A stretch of 64,000 nucleotides of DNA from CAG-791 sp963596015 (GTDB lineage: Bacteria; Bacillota; Clostridia; Lachnospirales; Lachnospiraceae), in contig CAVBJS010000001.1 of the NCBI GenBank assembly GCA_963596015.1, positions 62,001 to 126,000 on the forward strand, read 5' to 3'. Both the position numbers and the translations under genes were made by a program. This document shows positions 1 through 8,228 of this stretch, piece after piece (the stretch's first letter is position 1; every line of letters begins with the position of its first letter). The notes beneath the pieces were generated by a model. The model was not told where the DNA came from and searched no databases. It saw only the letters and a list, made by a program, of their open reading frames with translations.

Positions 1-364
1 CAGTCTCTACTGCCCGGTCAAAAGCATCCGCAAATACCGGCACATCCACCTCTGCGTGCTCCCTAACGCCCTTGCAGAAGCCTCTTAAAAGCTGGGAAAG
101 GATAACACCGGAGTTACCTCTGGCGCCACGCAAAGAACCGGAGGAAATAGCCTTGCAGATAGCCATCATATCCTCTGACTCGCCTAAGGAAACCACCTCT
201 TTGACTGCAGACATGATGGTCATGGTCATGTTGGTACCTGTATCGCCGTCCGGAACGGGGAATACGTTCAGCTCATTGATCCATTCTTTGTTTGCTTCCA
301 GATTTTTAGCGCCGGACAGGAACATCTTGGACAATGTTCCGGCGTTTATTGCATTTGTACTCAC
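1..364 (-). CDS. fakA: DAK2-domain fatty acid kinase, FakA/YloV family (partial)
   Basis: First 121 residues of a DAK2-domain protein of the FakA/YloV family, the ATP-dependent kinase that phosphorylates fatty acids presented by FakB carriers; the rest lies beyond position 1. Visible motifs are NVFPVPDGDTGTNM at residues 33-46 (nucleotide/metal loop) and GARGNSGVILSQ near residues 80-91. The start is GTG at 364, preceded by AGGAGG at 10 nt spacing. It follows the Asp23 gene by 37 nt on the same strand, the same pairing as yloU-yloV in Bacillus, so the two are very probably co-transcribed. The product name follows family knowledge; substrate is not shown by the sequence. Confidence 0.9.
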   Translation of the reverse strand, partial: MSTNAINAGTLSKMFLSGAKNLEANKEWINELNVFPVPDGDTGTNMTMTIMSAVKEVVSLGESEDMMAICKAISSGSLRGARGNSGVILSQLLRGFCKGVREHAEVDVPVFADAFDRAVET

Positions 365-401
365 GTTAAATCTTCCTCCTGATTAAAGCAGCGCCGACTG
401 A

Positions 402-764
402 CTAGTCGATGACCTTGACGCCCTCGACGATGATATTGATCTTCTCAATTTCCAGACCGGTAAATTCTTCTACCTTATAGCGGACATTGTTGATCAGATT
501 ATCAGCTACCGTTGAAATATTTACACCATAAGAGACGATCACGTGAAAATCGATGACCAGTTTTCCTCTGGCATTTAATGATACATTGATCCCCTTGGTC
601 ATGGAATCCTTCTTAAGCAGGTTCACCAATCCGCTTTTCATATTGACGCCTGCCATACCCACGATGCCAAAGCACTCTGTGGCTACGGTCCCTGCATACT
701 GTGCGATCACTTCGTTATCTATGGAGATATTTCCCATATGGGTATTCATGGAAGATGACTTCAT
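402..764 (-). CDS. Asp23/Gls24 family envelope stress response protein
   Basis: A 120-residue Asp23/Gls24 (YloU-type) protein. The family is small, soluble and linked to cell envelope stress; YloU-type members sit beside the fatty acid kinase gene. The core from about residue 12 (GNISIDNEVIAQYAGTVA) through the VDFHVIVSYGVNI segment to the C-terminal INIIVEGVKVID matches the family from end to end, and the length is typical. AAAGGAG lies 9 nt before the ATG at 764. It is first of the pair with fakA and is separated from rpmB upstream by a terminator and a 324-nt gap. Exact function is unknown. Confidence 0.9.
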   Translation of the reverse strand: MKSSSMNTHMGNISIDNEVIAQYAGTVATECFGIVGMAGVNMKSGLVNLLKKDSMTKGINVSLNARGKLVIDFHVIVSYGVNISTVADNLINNVRYKVEEFTGLEIEKINIIVEGVKVID

Positions 765-876
765 ATATTAGGCTCCTTTCCAGCTTTCGTCCGGATGTGC
801 TGTGCTGCATTATCTGCGTCGGATACACGGCTTTTTGCAGCCCGTTTCCCTGCATACCGGAACTCATACAGATTGT

Positions 877-904
877 ATTATACCTTTATTATAAAAAAAA
901 TGAA
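877..904 (-). promoter_or_regulatory. Possible promoter of Asp23-fakA
   Basis: On the minus strand a perfect TATAAT (877-882) lies about 113 nt before the Asp23 start. The matching -35 at 16 nt spacing is only TTCATT, so this is a weak call resting on the -10. Confidence 0.35.
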
Positions 905-1000
905 ATACCCAAACACAGGAATGCGTCAAAGCAGTGTCTTGATCGTTGTGGCCCCGCCGCCTGGCTGTCGTCTGAACTGCAGTATTGGCACAGATGCAAT

Positions 1001-1026
1001 AAAAAAAGCCCGGCAAGCCGGACTTT
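1001..1026 (-). terminator. Intrinsic terminator of rpmB
   Basis: Reading minus, stem AAGTCCGGC / GCCGGGCTT with a TT loop followed by a run of T, 63 nt after the rpmB stop. Canonical GC-rich stem plus U-tract. Confidence 0.85.
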
Positions 1027-1088
1027 TCATTTCACATTGGGATACAAACTATAGTCTGTATACTGCAGATATCCTGAGAGAGGCACAA

Positions 1089-1274
1089 TTAAGCGCGCTC
1101 TACTTTGCCGGATCTTAAGCAGCTTGTGCAGACATGCATCTTCTTTGTTCCGCCGTTGACTTTGCAGCTAACGTTCTGAACATTAGAATTCCAGATTCTG
1201 TTGGATCTTCTATGTGAATGGCTGACGTTGTTACCGAAATGAGCGCCTTTTCCACAAATATCACACTTCGCCAT
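1089..1274 (-). CDS. rpmB: 50S ribosomal protein L28
   Basis: A 61-residue L28 protein of the large ribosomal subunit. The start MAKCDICGKG and the pairs Cys4/Cys7 and HVCTSC near residue 47 show the zinc-binding (C+) form. Length is normal for Firmicutes. GGGAGG precedes the ATG at 1274 by 8 nt. It has its own promoter (1321-1349) and terminator (1001-1026), so it is a monocistronic unit, unlike the divergent rpmB/yloU arrangement of Bacillus. Confidence 0.97.
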   Translation of the reverse strand: MAKCDICGKGAHFGNNVSHSHRRSNRIWNSNVQNVSCKVNGGTKKMHVCTSCLRSGKVERA

Positions 1275-1320
1275 TTTTACACCTCCCTACATTTTATTAT
1301 AGGTATTACACAACGTTCAT

Positions 1321-1349
1321 ATTTTAGCAAATAGATTTTTAAAATGCAA
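1321..1349 (-). promoter_or_regulatory. SigA-type promoter of rpmB
   Basis: Minus strand TTGCAT (1344-1349), 17-nt spacer, TAAAAT (1321-1326). This predicts a start site near 1314 and a 5' leader of about 40 nt. Confidence 0.65.
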
Positions 1350-1397
1350 GGAAAAATTTATAACTTTCTCGCCGCATCGTGCTCACCGTTGCTCTCC

Positions 1398-1934
1398 TTA
1401 TGCTTCCTTGTTCAGAAAAAGTTTCTGAGAATAGGGATAAAGAATAGTCAGCAAAATATTGCCAAGCACACCTACTGCTAAGATCTCACCCACGCCTACT
1501 GTGATCACCATAAACCACACTGCATCTGCCATACCGTAGGCAAATTTAAGGACCAACGGAATGATCAGCATATTGCTGATGATAGGAGGCAGAACTGCCT
1601 TTATGCGATCTGCGATGGAAAGGCTGCGCTCTCTTTGGCCATTCTTCATGGTGCAGCAAAAGTAATGGGTTCCCACTGCACCGATCAGGGTTGCCAGTGT
1701 GCCGAAGATGATATCCGGCAAAGCTGCACCGCCTAAGATATTGCCAAGCAGACAGCCGATGGTCACGCCTACCACGCCGGTAAAGGAAAACAGAGGCAGG
1801 ACGCAGAGCATCTCGCTGACACGGAACTGGATGGCGCCAAAACTGATGGGCTGCAGTGCCAGTGTCAATACCACATAAATGGCTGCGATAACCGCAGACT
1901 GGGTCAGAAACATCGTGTTACTTTTCTTTTTCAT
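1398..1934 (-). CDS. queT: QueT family transporter (queuosine precursor, ECF S-component type)
   Basis: A 178-residue, very hydrophobic protein with about five to six membrane segments, matching the QueT family: substrate-binding S-components of energy-coupling factor transporters that import queuosine precursors such as preQ1. Family features seen are FLTQSAVIAAIYVVLTLAL near the N-terminus, FRVSEMLCVLPLF, and GCLLGNILGG. A preQ1-I riboswitch directly upstream (1944-1988) supports the substrate. Two starts are possible: TTG at 1940, only 4 nt from AGGAG, and ATG at 1934, 10 nt from it; I chose ATG. queA, the later enzyme of queuosine synthesis, is also in the window at 58596-59708. Confidence 0.88.
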   Translation of the reverse strand: MKKKSNTMFLTQSAVIAAIYVVLTLALQPISFGAIQFRVSEMLCVLPLFSFTGVVGVTIGCLLGNILGGAALPDIIFGTLATLIGAVGTHYFCCTMKNGQRERSLSIADRIKAVLPPIISNMLIIPLVLKFAYGMADAVWFMVITVGVGEILAVGVLGNILLTILYPYSQKLFLNKEA

Positions 1935-1943
1935 ATTCAATTT

Positions 1944-1988
1944 TCTCCTTTAGTTTTGTTTTACGTGTGGAAGGTCTCGAACACACGA
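1944..1988 (-). ncRNA. preQ1-I riboswitch upstream of queT
   Basis: On the minus strand a stem CGTGTG (1982-1987) / CACACG (1964-1969) encloses the loop TTCGAGACCTTC and is followed by an A-rich tail, TAAAACAAAACT, then AAAGGAG. This is the layout of the class I preQ1 aptamer: one hairpin, an A-rich tail and a pseudoknot. Loop CCTT can pair with AAGG of the tail, which is the Shine-Dalgarno sequence, so ligand binding is expected to block translation. The downstream queT gene fits. No search against a covariance model was possible. Confidence 0.8.
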
Positions 1989-2054
1989 TTCATTTTACGG
2001 CGGAAATCGCCGGCTGCCTGCATACGACCTTGGTTTTAAAAGGCAACGTTCAGG

Positions 2055-2083
2055 AGTATAGCACGCCCTTGCAAATAAAACAA
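2055..2083 (-). promoter_or_regulatory. Promoter of the preQ1-queT unit
   Basis: Minus strand TTGTTT (2078-2083), 17-nt spacer ending in TGC, TATACT (2055-2060): an extended -10 promoter. The start site would be near 2048, about 60 nt before the riboswitch stem. Confidence 0.6.
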
Positions 2084-2090
2084 GGGCTTA

Positions 2091-2486
2091 TTACTTATTA
2101 GGGAAAGCGGCCTCGATGGCGTCATCATCGTCCATCACATCCCCCTGGGGATCCTTGGCCACAAATTTATCGATCACTTCCGGGATCAGATCAATGAGCT
2201 TGGCTGCTGCATCCTGATTCTTGATATTGACCACCTTTGTGGTGCCGCCCCGGATGATCAGCACGGCATTGGGAGACATCTTGGCGGAAAAGCCGCCTGC
2301 TCCGCTGTTCTTTTTATCGCCGCCGATCCTGGCACCGGCGCCGCAGCCGATGGTCACATCGGAAAGAGGGATCACCACGGTATCCCCTACCTGTACCGGC
2401 TCGCCGATCACTGTCTTAGCCGCCAGAACGCCGTCTGCGCCATCCATTAATGCCTTTACTACTGCAGAAATATTATTTTCAGCCAT
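2091..2486 (-). CDS. gerW: GerW family sporulation protein (YtfJ)
   Basis: A 131-residue GerW/YtfJ protein. In Bacillus this family is made in the forespore and is needed for germination in response to alanine; its biochemical role is unknown. The diagnostic block VGDTVVIPLSDVTIGCGAG followed by GGFSAKMSPNAVLIIRGG is intact at about residues 33-80, and length is normal. It lies 11 nt after the DUF2953 gene, the usual partner, and its RBS AAAGGA follows a small hairpin (2502-2519). An acidic tail (DVMDDDDAIEAAF) ends the protein. The gene implies a spore-forming ancestry. Confidence 0.92.
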   Translation of the reverse strand: MAENNISAVVKALMDGADGVLAAKTVIGEPVQVGDTVVIPLSDVTIGCGAGARIGGDKKNSGAGGFSAKMSPNAVLIIRGGTTKVVNIKNQDAAAKLIDLIPEVIDKFVAKDPQGDVMDDDDAIEAAFPNK

Positions 2487-2497
2487 TGCTTTCCTTT

Positions 2498-3709
2498 CTA
2501 TGCCGCTTTTTTCTGCGGCTTCTTTCCGGATTTCTTTCCGACATTTTCTTTCTTGAACAGTTTTATTACCCGTTTGATCTTCTTGTCAAAATAACAGCTT
2601 GCCGCTGCCTGCAGCAAAACGAAAATGGTGATCCTGCCTTTGGCATGTAGATCAAGGTATACCATGCATCCCTCAAATTCAGGCTGCAGATACAAATGTC
2701 CCGCTGTCCAGGGATAGAGAATGCCTTGTATCTCCAGGAGTTTCCCATCTGTGCCCGGGTCCCCGGTGCCTACTGTACCGGCTAATGTCCACTGTCTGGG
2801 CAGAAGCTGATGCAGGATCCTTTTGGTCTGCTTGCTTACCTTTTCAAGGGCCGCTGCGAAGAGCTCACTGTCTAAGATCCTTGCGTAGTAGGAAATATTT
2901 TTCCCCATCTCCTGTGCTTTCTTCCAAACACTCTTTAGTTTATCACAAAGCTTCTGCTTTATGCTCTGTATTTTGTCGAATAATCCTGCCGCGGTACGCT
3001 TTTCCTGCTGCCCGGCCCCATTCTGCGCCGTCTGCGTACTGTCTGTATCTTCTTTTTGCCTTGCCTTTGTTCTTTCCAGATAGGCTTTTCTGTCTGCTGC
3101 AAGACTTTCCTGTTCCTCTGCATTGCCCTGCCCGCAGCTCTCCGGGGCATTTGGTTCTTTTTGAGCAATGATCTTTTCGGCAGTTTCTGTTTCTGCAGTC
3201 TCGCTTTTCGTTTTCTTCTTCTGTGCAACTGCTTTTCCGGCTGGTTCATTCACAGAAGCTTTACGATCGACCGATCCATTCTTCGGAGCTTTACTCCCGA
3301 CTGCTTCATTATCCAAACTCTTACTCTCGGGCACTTCTTTATTCGAATTCTTTCTCTCAGCCGTTTCTTTCTCCGCTATTTCGTCCTCTTGTGCATCTTC
3401 CTTCTTATCAAAGAGATGGGTCCTGAAGACCTTGAAGCATAAGATCCGCAGCGTAAATTCCGGATCCTTGGGATATTCGATTCTGCCGTTCACCAGATGC
3501 AGCAGCCAGGATACCCGTACACTGCCGGCAAGATTTTCCAGCAAGGCTCCTGTATCAAATTTCTCCCGCACTGTATCGTCATGTACGGCGCCGTCGATCT
3601 GATAACGGATCGGCACAAAGAGTACCGCCAGAAGCAGAGCCAGGACAATGCCGAGAACAACCAGCAAGATGACCCCGATGATTTTTAAGATCATAAGTAA
3701 TGTGGCCAC
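2498..3709 (-). CDS. DUF2953 domain-containing protein (YtfI-like)
   Basis: A 403-residue protein with one N-terminal membrane helix (about residues 5-32), a DUF2953-type region to about residue 105, a low-complexity stretch rich in Lys, Glu, Ala and Ser (about 105-230), and a conserved C-terminal part (about 255-390, ending in a Lys-rich tail). DUF2953 genes regularly precede gerW in spore-formers, and that order is kept here. It starts 2 nt after the stop of the gene at 3712-4131, so the three form an operon. Function is unknown; the central stretch looks like an expandable disordered linker. Confidence 0.8.
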   Translation of the reverse strand: MATLLMILKIIGVILLVVLGIVLALLLAVLFVPIRYQIDGAVHDDTVREKFDTGALLENLAGSVRVSWLLHLVNGRIEYPKDPEFTLRILCFKVFRTHLFDKKEDAQEDEIAEKETAERKNSNKEVPESKSLDNEAVGSKAPKNGSVDRKASVNEPAGKAVAQKKKTKSETAETETAEKIIAQKEPNAPESCGQGNAEEQESLAADRKAYLERTKARQKEDTDSTQTAQNGAGQQEKRTAAGLFDKIQSIKQKLCDKLKSVWKKAQEMGKNISYYARILDSELFAAALEKVSKQTKRILHQLLPRQWTLAGTVGTGDPGTDGKLLEIQGILYPWTAGHLYLQPEFEGCMVYLDLHAKGRITIFVLLQAAASCYFDKKIKRVIKLFKKENVGKKSGKKPQKKAA

Positions 3710-3711
3710 AT

Positions 3712-4131
3712 TTATCCTCTTTTCTGCGTATTAGATGAAGTTTGTCCGTTCTCTGTGGATGTATCCTGTCCGTCCTGGGACTTTCTGCCTGCCCAGAAGG
3801 TATTTCCTTTTATCACAACCCCTTCCGGAAAAAGATAGGTGCGCACATCTCCTGTACCTGTATGCGCACAGGCTTCCTCTATCAATCCCACCACCATATC
3901 CATGGCATCACTGCGTCCGGCAGCCATACCCAGAATGAAGGGACGGTTTTTCTTATAAAAAGGCTGTTGCAAAAAGGCACTGTTGATGATCTCCAACTGG
4001 TTTACACTTTCCTCCCGGCATAAAAGGATCAGATAGACCGAAAACTGTCCCGCCCGGTGACGCAGCCGCCATTTTATCCTGTTCGGATGTTCTATTTTAT
4101 TGCTCACATAGAGGTTCTGATAAAAATACAT
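3712..4131 (-). CDS. Conserved clostridial protein of unknown function, upstream of DUF2953-gerW
   Basis: A 139-residue soluble protein with no domain I can name. It starts MYFYQNLYVS, has a central LQQPFYKKNRPFILGMAAGRSDA segment and an ordered end near DVRTYLFPEGV, followed by a polar Ser/Thr/Gln tail. I recall similar short genes preceding DUF2953 in other Lachnospiraceae, which would argue for a real gene. It abuts the DUF2953 gene (2-nt gap). The RBS is weak (AGG, 10 nt before ATG). Context suggests a role with the GerW/YtfI pair; this is inference. Confidence 0.7.
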   Translation of the reverse strand: MYFYQNLYVSNKIEHPNRIKWRLRHRAGQFSVYLILLCREESVNQLEIINSAFLQQPFYKKNRPFILGMAAGRSDAMDMVVGLIEEACAHTGTGDVRTYLFPEGVVIKGNTFWAGRKSQDGQDTSTENGQTSSNTQKRG

Positions 4132-4154
4132 CCCGTCTGTACCTGTAATCCTGT

Positions 4155-4250
4155 CAGTTATAAGTGCATCGATTCAGTCACTGTGCATCTTTCGGCCCCG
4201 GACACCTCCCGCAGGGTACGTCCCACAGCTAGGGCCAAACAGTAACTCTG
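4155..4250. repeat. Dispersed palindrome family, copy D (imperfect)
   Basis: Intergenic element bounded by AGTTA and TAACT. Its core CGGACACCTCCCGCAGGG resembles the cores at 18925, 33254 and 37645. Arms are poorly matched, so this looks like a decayed copy. Confidence 0.5.
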
Positions 4251-4281
4251 TTTATGATTGTAACACACACCGTCTGCCTCG

Positions 4282-5739
4282 TCACTGTGAAAACCAGGCA
4301 TCCAACACGCGTCTTGCGATAGGGACCGCATAATCGCCGCCGCTGCCGGCTCCCTCTATGATCACCGTGATGGCCACCTGGGGATCCTGGACCGGTGCAA
4401 ATCCGGTAAACCAAGCATGAGACTGGGTAGAATCATCCTCAAACTCCGCAGAACCGGTCTTGCCGGCTGCCGTATAACCGTACCCCTTCAGTTTGGAAGC
4501 CGTTCCCTCCTCGATCACGTCCGCCATCAATTCCTGCATAGTCCGGGCTGTGGTACTGCTCATGATCTGGCGGTAGGATTCCGGCGTTGTTTCCTGGATC
4601 AAGGTGCCGGTAGCACTCTCCACCCGATCCACCACATAAGGCTTCATCACCACGCCGTCATTGGCTATAGCCGCTGTGATCAGCTGCAAATGCAAGGGAG
4701 ACATACCGGTGGAGCCCTGACCGATGGCCAACTGTATCATGTTGTCTGTGGAAAGCAGGGAGAGATCTCCTTTGTTTTCCGTAAGGCAGGTGGTGCTGAC
4801 AGAGCTTGACAGTTCATAGGGCAGCTCTTCCCCGAACATCATGGTTTTTAATTTGGAAGCAAACTCTTCTCTGTCCAGGGAAAGACCGATATTGGCAAAG
4901 GAAGAGTTGCAGGATTTAGCAAAGGATTTCATGAAATCCACGGTGCCGTGCTGTTCATTATGAAAGCAGTGAATGGTCTCCCCATCTCTGGTAAAGGTAC
5001 CTGTGCAATTGTAGGTATAGGACTCCCAGGTGTTGGGATTTTCCTCCAGATACTCCACAGCATCCATGATCTTAAAGGTAGAGCCGGGCGGATAAAGGCC
5101 CTGGGTAGCACGGTTTAAAAGCGCACTTTCTTCCTCATTTTGGGAAATATCGTCCCACTCTTCTTCTATGGTATTGGGATCAAAATCCGGTTTGCTGACC
5201 ATGGCGAGGATCGCACCGGTGGCAGGGTCACTGACGATGATCGCTCCTTTATACAGACCAAGGGCATCATCGGCCGCCTCCTGCAGCGTAGGGTTCAGGG
5301 TAGTGATCACATTGTTGCCGGGCATTTTCTGTCCCAGATCCGAATAAGCCGCTTTTTCCGGAATGGTCAGGTCCGCATGGATCAACGTATAATTATAAGC
5401 ACCATCCAGACCGCTGCCGCCCATACTGTCATATCCCACGATATGGGAAAAAATATTTTTAAAGGGATAATTTCTGGTCTCTGTCTCCCCGTTTATCACC
5501 GTCTCCGCCAGCACCTGTCCATCAGCCGCCAGGATCTTGCCCTTTGTGTTTTCTGCCAGCATCTGACTCTCACGACCATTGTAACTGTTATCAAACAAGG
5601 TTTCCTGCTGGGAAAGGGCATAGGAGACAAAGCTATAGGACATGACGCCGAACAGCAGGATAAAAATTCCCGCCGTCAAAAGGGCCCGGTATTTTTCTTT
5701 TTTAAGCTGCTGTTTTTTGCTTTTTCTGCTGTCTATCAT
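4282..5739 (-). CDS. Penicillin-binding protein, class B transpeptidase (PbpA/FtsI type)
   Basis: A 485-residue class B penicillin-binding protein that cross-links peptidoglycan outside the membrane. One membrane helix lies at about residues 17-39; the rest is extracellular. The three active-site motifs are present: STFK in PGSTFKI, SCN in KSCNSSF and KTG in AGKTGSAE. The start at 5739 is chosen because GAGAGGG precedes it by a few nt; longer in-frame starts to 5850 lack an RBS. It follows an FtsW/RodA glycosyltransferase gene, the usual polymerase plus transpeptidase pair in Clostridia. It lacks a clear N-terminal PBP dimerisation domain of full size, as in the short PbpA group. Confidence 0.92.
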   Translation of the reverse strand: MIDSRKSKKQQLKKEKYRALLTAGIFILLFGVMSYSFVSYALSQQETLFDNSYNGRESQMLAENTKGKILAADGQVLAETVINGETETRNYPFKNIFSHIVGYDSMGGSGLDGAYNYTLIHADLTIPEKAAYSDLGQKMPGNNVITTLNPTLQEAADDALGLYKGAIIVSDPATGAILAMVSKPDFDPNTIEEEWDDISQNEEESALLNRATQGLYPPGSTFKIMDAVEYLEENPNTWESYTYNCTGTFTRDGETIHCFHNEQHGTVDFMKSFAKSCNSSFANIGLSLDREEFASKLKTMMFGEELPYELSSSVSTTCLTENKGDLSLLSTDNMIQLAIGQGSTGMSPLHLQLITAAIANDGVVMKPYVVDRVESATGTLIQETTPESYRQIMSSTTARTMQELMADVIEEGTASKLKGYGYTAAGKTGSAEFEDDSTQSHAWFTGFAPVQDPQVAITVIIEGAGSGGDYAVPIARRVLDAWFSQ

Positions 5740-5862
5740 TTTCCCTCTCGATATCACAGTCTGTTTGCAAAGATATTTATAAAGATCCGGCAAAGGAACG
5801 TCTTGTTCCATTATCCACATTAAAATATGGAAGATGCCGAACAGATACAAAATAAAAGGCTT

Positions 5863-8088
5863 TTACTTATATAAAAACCGCAGATCCATGGTTTCGTCGT
5901 CATTCAAAAAGCCCTCGTATGCATCCGGCACCACTTCCTGAAATCCCTGCAGATCAATATCCTCTGGATTCGGATTCCAACTGCCCCCGCTCTGTCCTTC
6001 ATTACGGTTATACATACCATTCCGAGGTGCTGTATTTGGCGACATCCGCTTACTTCCTACAGTCTTTTTTTCTCCGTAAGATCTTTCTCCATAGCCTTCT
6101 TGCTGTGGATAGCGGTAACTGTCCTCATATCCATAAGATGCGGCTGCCTGTTTTCTCCCCTGAGGTCGGTAGCCTATTTCCTCCCGATATCCTGTGGGAG
6201 AATCGTTTCTTTCCTGCCGGATGTAATCTCCTCGTCCGGCATAGTTTCTTCCCGGCCGATACTTTTCCTGCCCGGAATACCTCCTATCCGCACCATACTT
6301 TTTCTGTCCGGAATACGTCCTGTCCGTACCATACTTTTCTCGCCCGGAATAGTATTCCTGTTCCTGCGGACGTTCCTGTCGGCCCGCCCTTTGCTGCCTC
6401 TGCCTGTTTCTTTCCCGGTTACGGATCTCCTTTTGGATCCGCCGGTCTCTTTCCTCATAGGAAGAATCCCTTCCATAGAATGGTTCTTCTGCCGGGATTT
6501 TGGCAGACTGCGGTCTCTTTCCACGCTGCGATCTTTCTGTATAAGGATCATCTGACCGTCTTTCCTTTGTTCTCTCCGGCTGTGACTTTCTTCTTTGCTC
6601 CGTCCGCTCTGGCGTCGGCAGGGCCAGGCGCTGCTGCCTGTGCTTCTCCTGTAATACCACGCAGCACTGGGCGATCCCAAACATAAAGATCGAGGTGATC
6701 ATGGAACTGCCGCCGTAACTGATAAAGGGAAGTGTGACACCGGTCAGCGGAATAAAGCGCACTTCACCGCCTACCGTCAAAAAGGTCTGAAAAATAAAGG
6801 CGATGGCAATGCCGAAATTCAAATATCTGCAAAACAGGTCTGTCTGCCCCAGTGTCAGCTGCAAAAAGCGGATAAAGCAGCAAAGGAAGATCACCAACAG
6901 CCCCACAGCGAAGATCAGACCGAATTCCTCTGCAATAGCGGCATAGATAAAGTCGGATTCCACATAGGGAATCTTATCCGGCGTTCCCTTTCCCAGGCCC
7001 TGTCCCCACAGGCCACCGCTGCTGATAGCAAATAAAGACTGTGTGATCTGATAACCGATGCCGTCAATATAGCTCCAGGGATCCAGAAAAGCCTGCACAC
7101 GCACCCTTACATGGGAAAAGAGGTGATAGCTGATAAAAGCGCCCAGGGCACCGATGCCTGTGCCCGTGGCCAACACGTACCATTTCCCCGTGGCATAATA
7201 GAGCACAAAAAGCCATACCACAAAGAAGATCAAGGCACTGCCCAGATCTCTGGAGAGCACCAGGATGATCACATGCATGGCCGCCGTCACGGAGACACTG
7301 GCCATTCTCTTGAGATCATTGCCCCAATAAAGGGCTGCCGCCATAAAGAGGATAAAAAGGATCTTTACAAATTCCGAGGGCTGCAGAGTAAATCCGAAGA
7401 TCGTATAACTGATCTTGGAGCCCTGGGTCACACTGCCCAGTATAAGGACCACCGAAAGCAGACTAATACCCAAAATGGCATAAAACCATGTCAGCCTTTT
7501 CCAGAAAAGAATGGTAAAAAAGTGAACCTTGCGTTTCTTTTTCTTTTTGGAAAGCGGATCCCACTGCATCCAGTCCGGACACTTCACCGGCGGAAGCTTC
7601 TGTACCACAAAAGGGATCAGAAAAGCAAGGGCAATGCCGGCTGCCGCCATGGAAAACTGATGGACACCCTTTTCAAAGGAAAGTCTGGTCAGCATACTGA
7701 TGCCGGTGATCATAAACAGAAATGCGTGATTGAGAAGCTGCCTGTCGATATAGGGGAAAGCCTTTCGGATCCAAATGGCCAGCGTAAGGAAAAAAGCCGT
7801 CTGCACCGCCCAGAAAAGCATATGGGCCCGGGCATCCTGTGTGGCAGCGGACAAAGCGATAAAGCAGACAAGATGCAGGGTACACAAAAGGATCAGCTGC
7901 ATAGCGTCCACACATCGCTCCAGCACGGAAACCGTCTGGGTGCCGGTCATATTCCGCCCCTTATCCTTGCGAAAGGCAGCCCTGCGCCGCAGCCCGCCCA
8001 TAGGCAGGGAAAACAACGCCGTCACCCCGTAAAATAAGAGCAATGCAGGAATAAATAATCTGCATATTTCCATTATATAAATCTGCAT
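5863..8088 (-). CDS. FtsW/RodA/SpoVE family glycosyltransferase with long repetitive C-terminal tail
   Basis: A 741-residue SEDS-family protein, the integral membrane polymerase of peptidoglycan from lipid II. About ten or more membrane helices occupy residues 1-490. Diagnostic motifs are GFTLQPSEFVKILFI, LSRDLGSAL, VESDFIYAAIAEEFG and PLTGVTLPFISYGGSS. After about residue 495 comes a 250-residue hydrophilic tail rich in Arg, Gln, Glu, Tyr and Gly, absent from typical FtsW/RodA (380-430 aa). It contains a 12-residue repeat, YSGxxKYGxDRx, encoded at 6244-6351. AGGAGGG lies before ATG 8088. It pairs with the penicillin-binding protein at 4282-5739. Confidence 0.93.
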   Translation of the reverse strand: MQIYIMEICRLFIPALLLFYGVTALFSLPMGGLRRRAAFRKDKGRNMTGTQTVSVLERCVDAMQLILLCTLHLVCFIALSAATQDARAHMLFWAVQTAFFLTLAIWIRKAFPYIDRQLLNHAFLFMITGISMLTRLSFEKGVHQFSMAAAGIALAFLIPFVVQKLPPVKCPDWMQWDPLSKKKKKRKVHFFTILFWKRLTWFYAILGISLLSVVLILGSVTQGSKISYTIFGFTLQPSEFVKILFILFMAAALYWGNDLKRMASVSVTAAMHVIILVLSRDLGSALIFFVVWLFVLYYATGKWYVLATGTGIGALGAFISYHLFSHVRVRVQAFLDPWSYIDGIGYQITQSLFAISSGGLWGQGLGKGTPDKIPYVESDFIYAAIAEEFGLIFAVGLLVIFLCCFIRFLQLTLGQTDLFCRYLNFGIAIAFIFQTFLTVGGEVRFIPLTGVTLPFISYGGSSMITSIFMFGIAQCCVVLQEKHRQQRLALPTPERTEQRRKSQPERTKERRSDDPYTERSQRGKRPQSAKIPAEEPFYGRDSSYEERDRRIQKEIRNRERNRQRQQRAGRQERPQEQEYYSGREKYGTDRTYSGQKKYGADRRYSGQEKYRPGRNYAGRGDYIRQERNDSPTGYREEIGYRPQGRKQAAASYGYEDSYRYPQQEGYGERSYGEKKTVGSKRMSPNTAPRNGMYNRNEGQSGGSWNPNPEDIDLQGFQEVVPDAYEGFLNDDETMDLRFLYK
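6244..6351 (-). repeat. 36-bp tandem repeat in the FtsW/RodA tail
   Basis: Three units of 36 bp (6316-6351, 6280-6315, 6244-6279) encode YSGREKYGTDRT, YSGQKKYGADRR and YSGQEKYRPGRN; a fourth, worn unit starts YAGRGDY. The frame is kept, so unit number may vary between strains. Confidence 0.85.
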
Positions 8089-8228
8089 TCCTGCCCTCCT
8101 CTCTTCTTTAGCCCGGGCTGTACTTACGTAAACCCATGTTAGCAGGTTATAGGTCTGCTCTCTGTTCCTCTCCTAAAACCATGGCACATAAATCATTTCA
8201 TATCCCGGCACAAATTGGCAGAATTTGT

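Larger units (their letters stand above)
765..1088. other. Intergenic gap between Asp23 gene and rpmB
   Basis: No gene seen. The gap holds the rpmB terminator (1001-1026), a possible promoter for the Asp23-fakA pair (877-904) and, around 949-985, a decayed copy of the dispersed palindrome family: CCCCGCCGCC followed by GTCTGAACTGCAGTA resembles the right arm of the large copy at 18773-18967. Confidence 0.5.

Noticed and set aside
2065..2087. GCCCTTG/CAAGGGC hairpin as gerW terminator
   Set aside because: No T-run follows on the minus strand and the hairpin overlaps the -35 region of the queT promoter.
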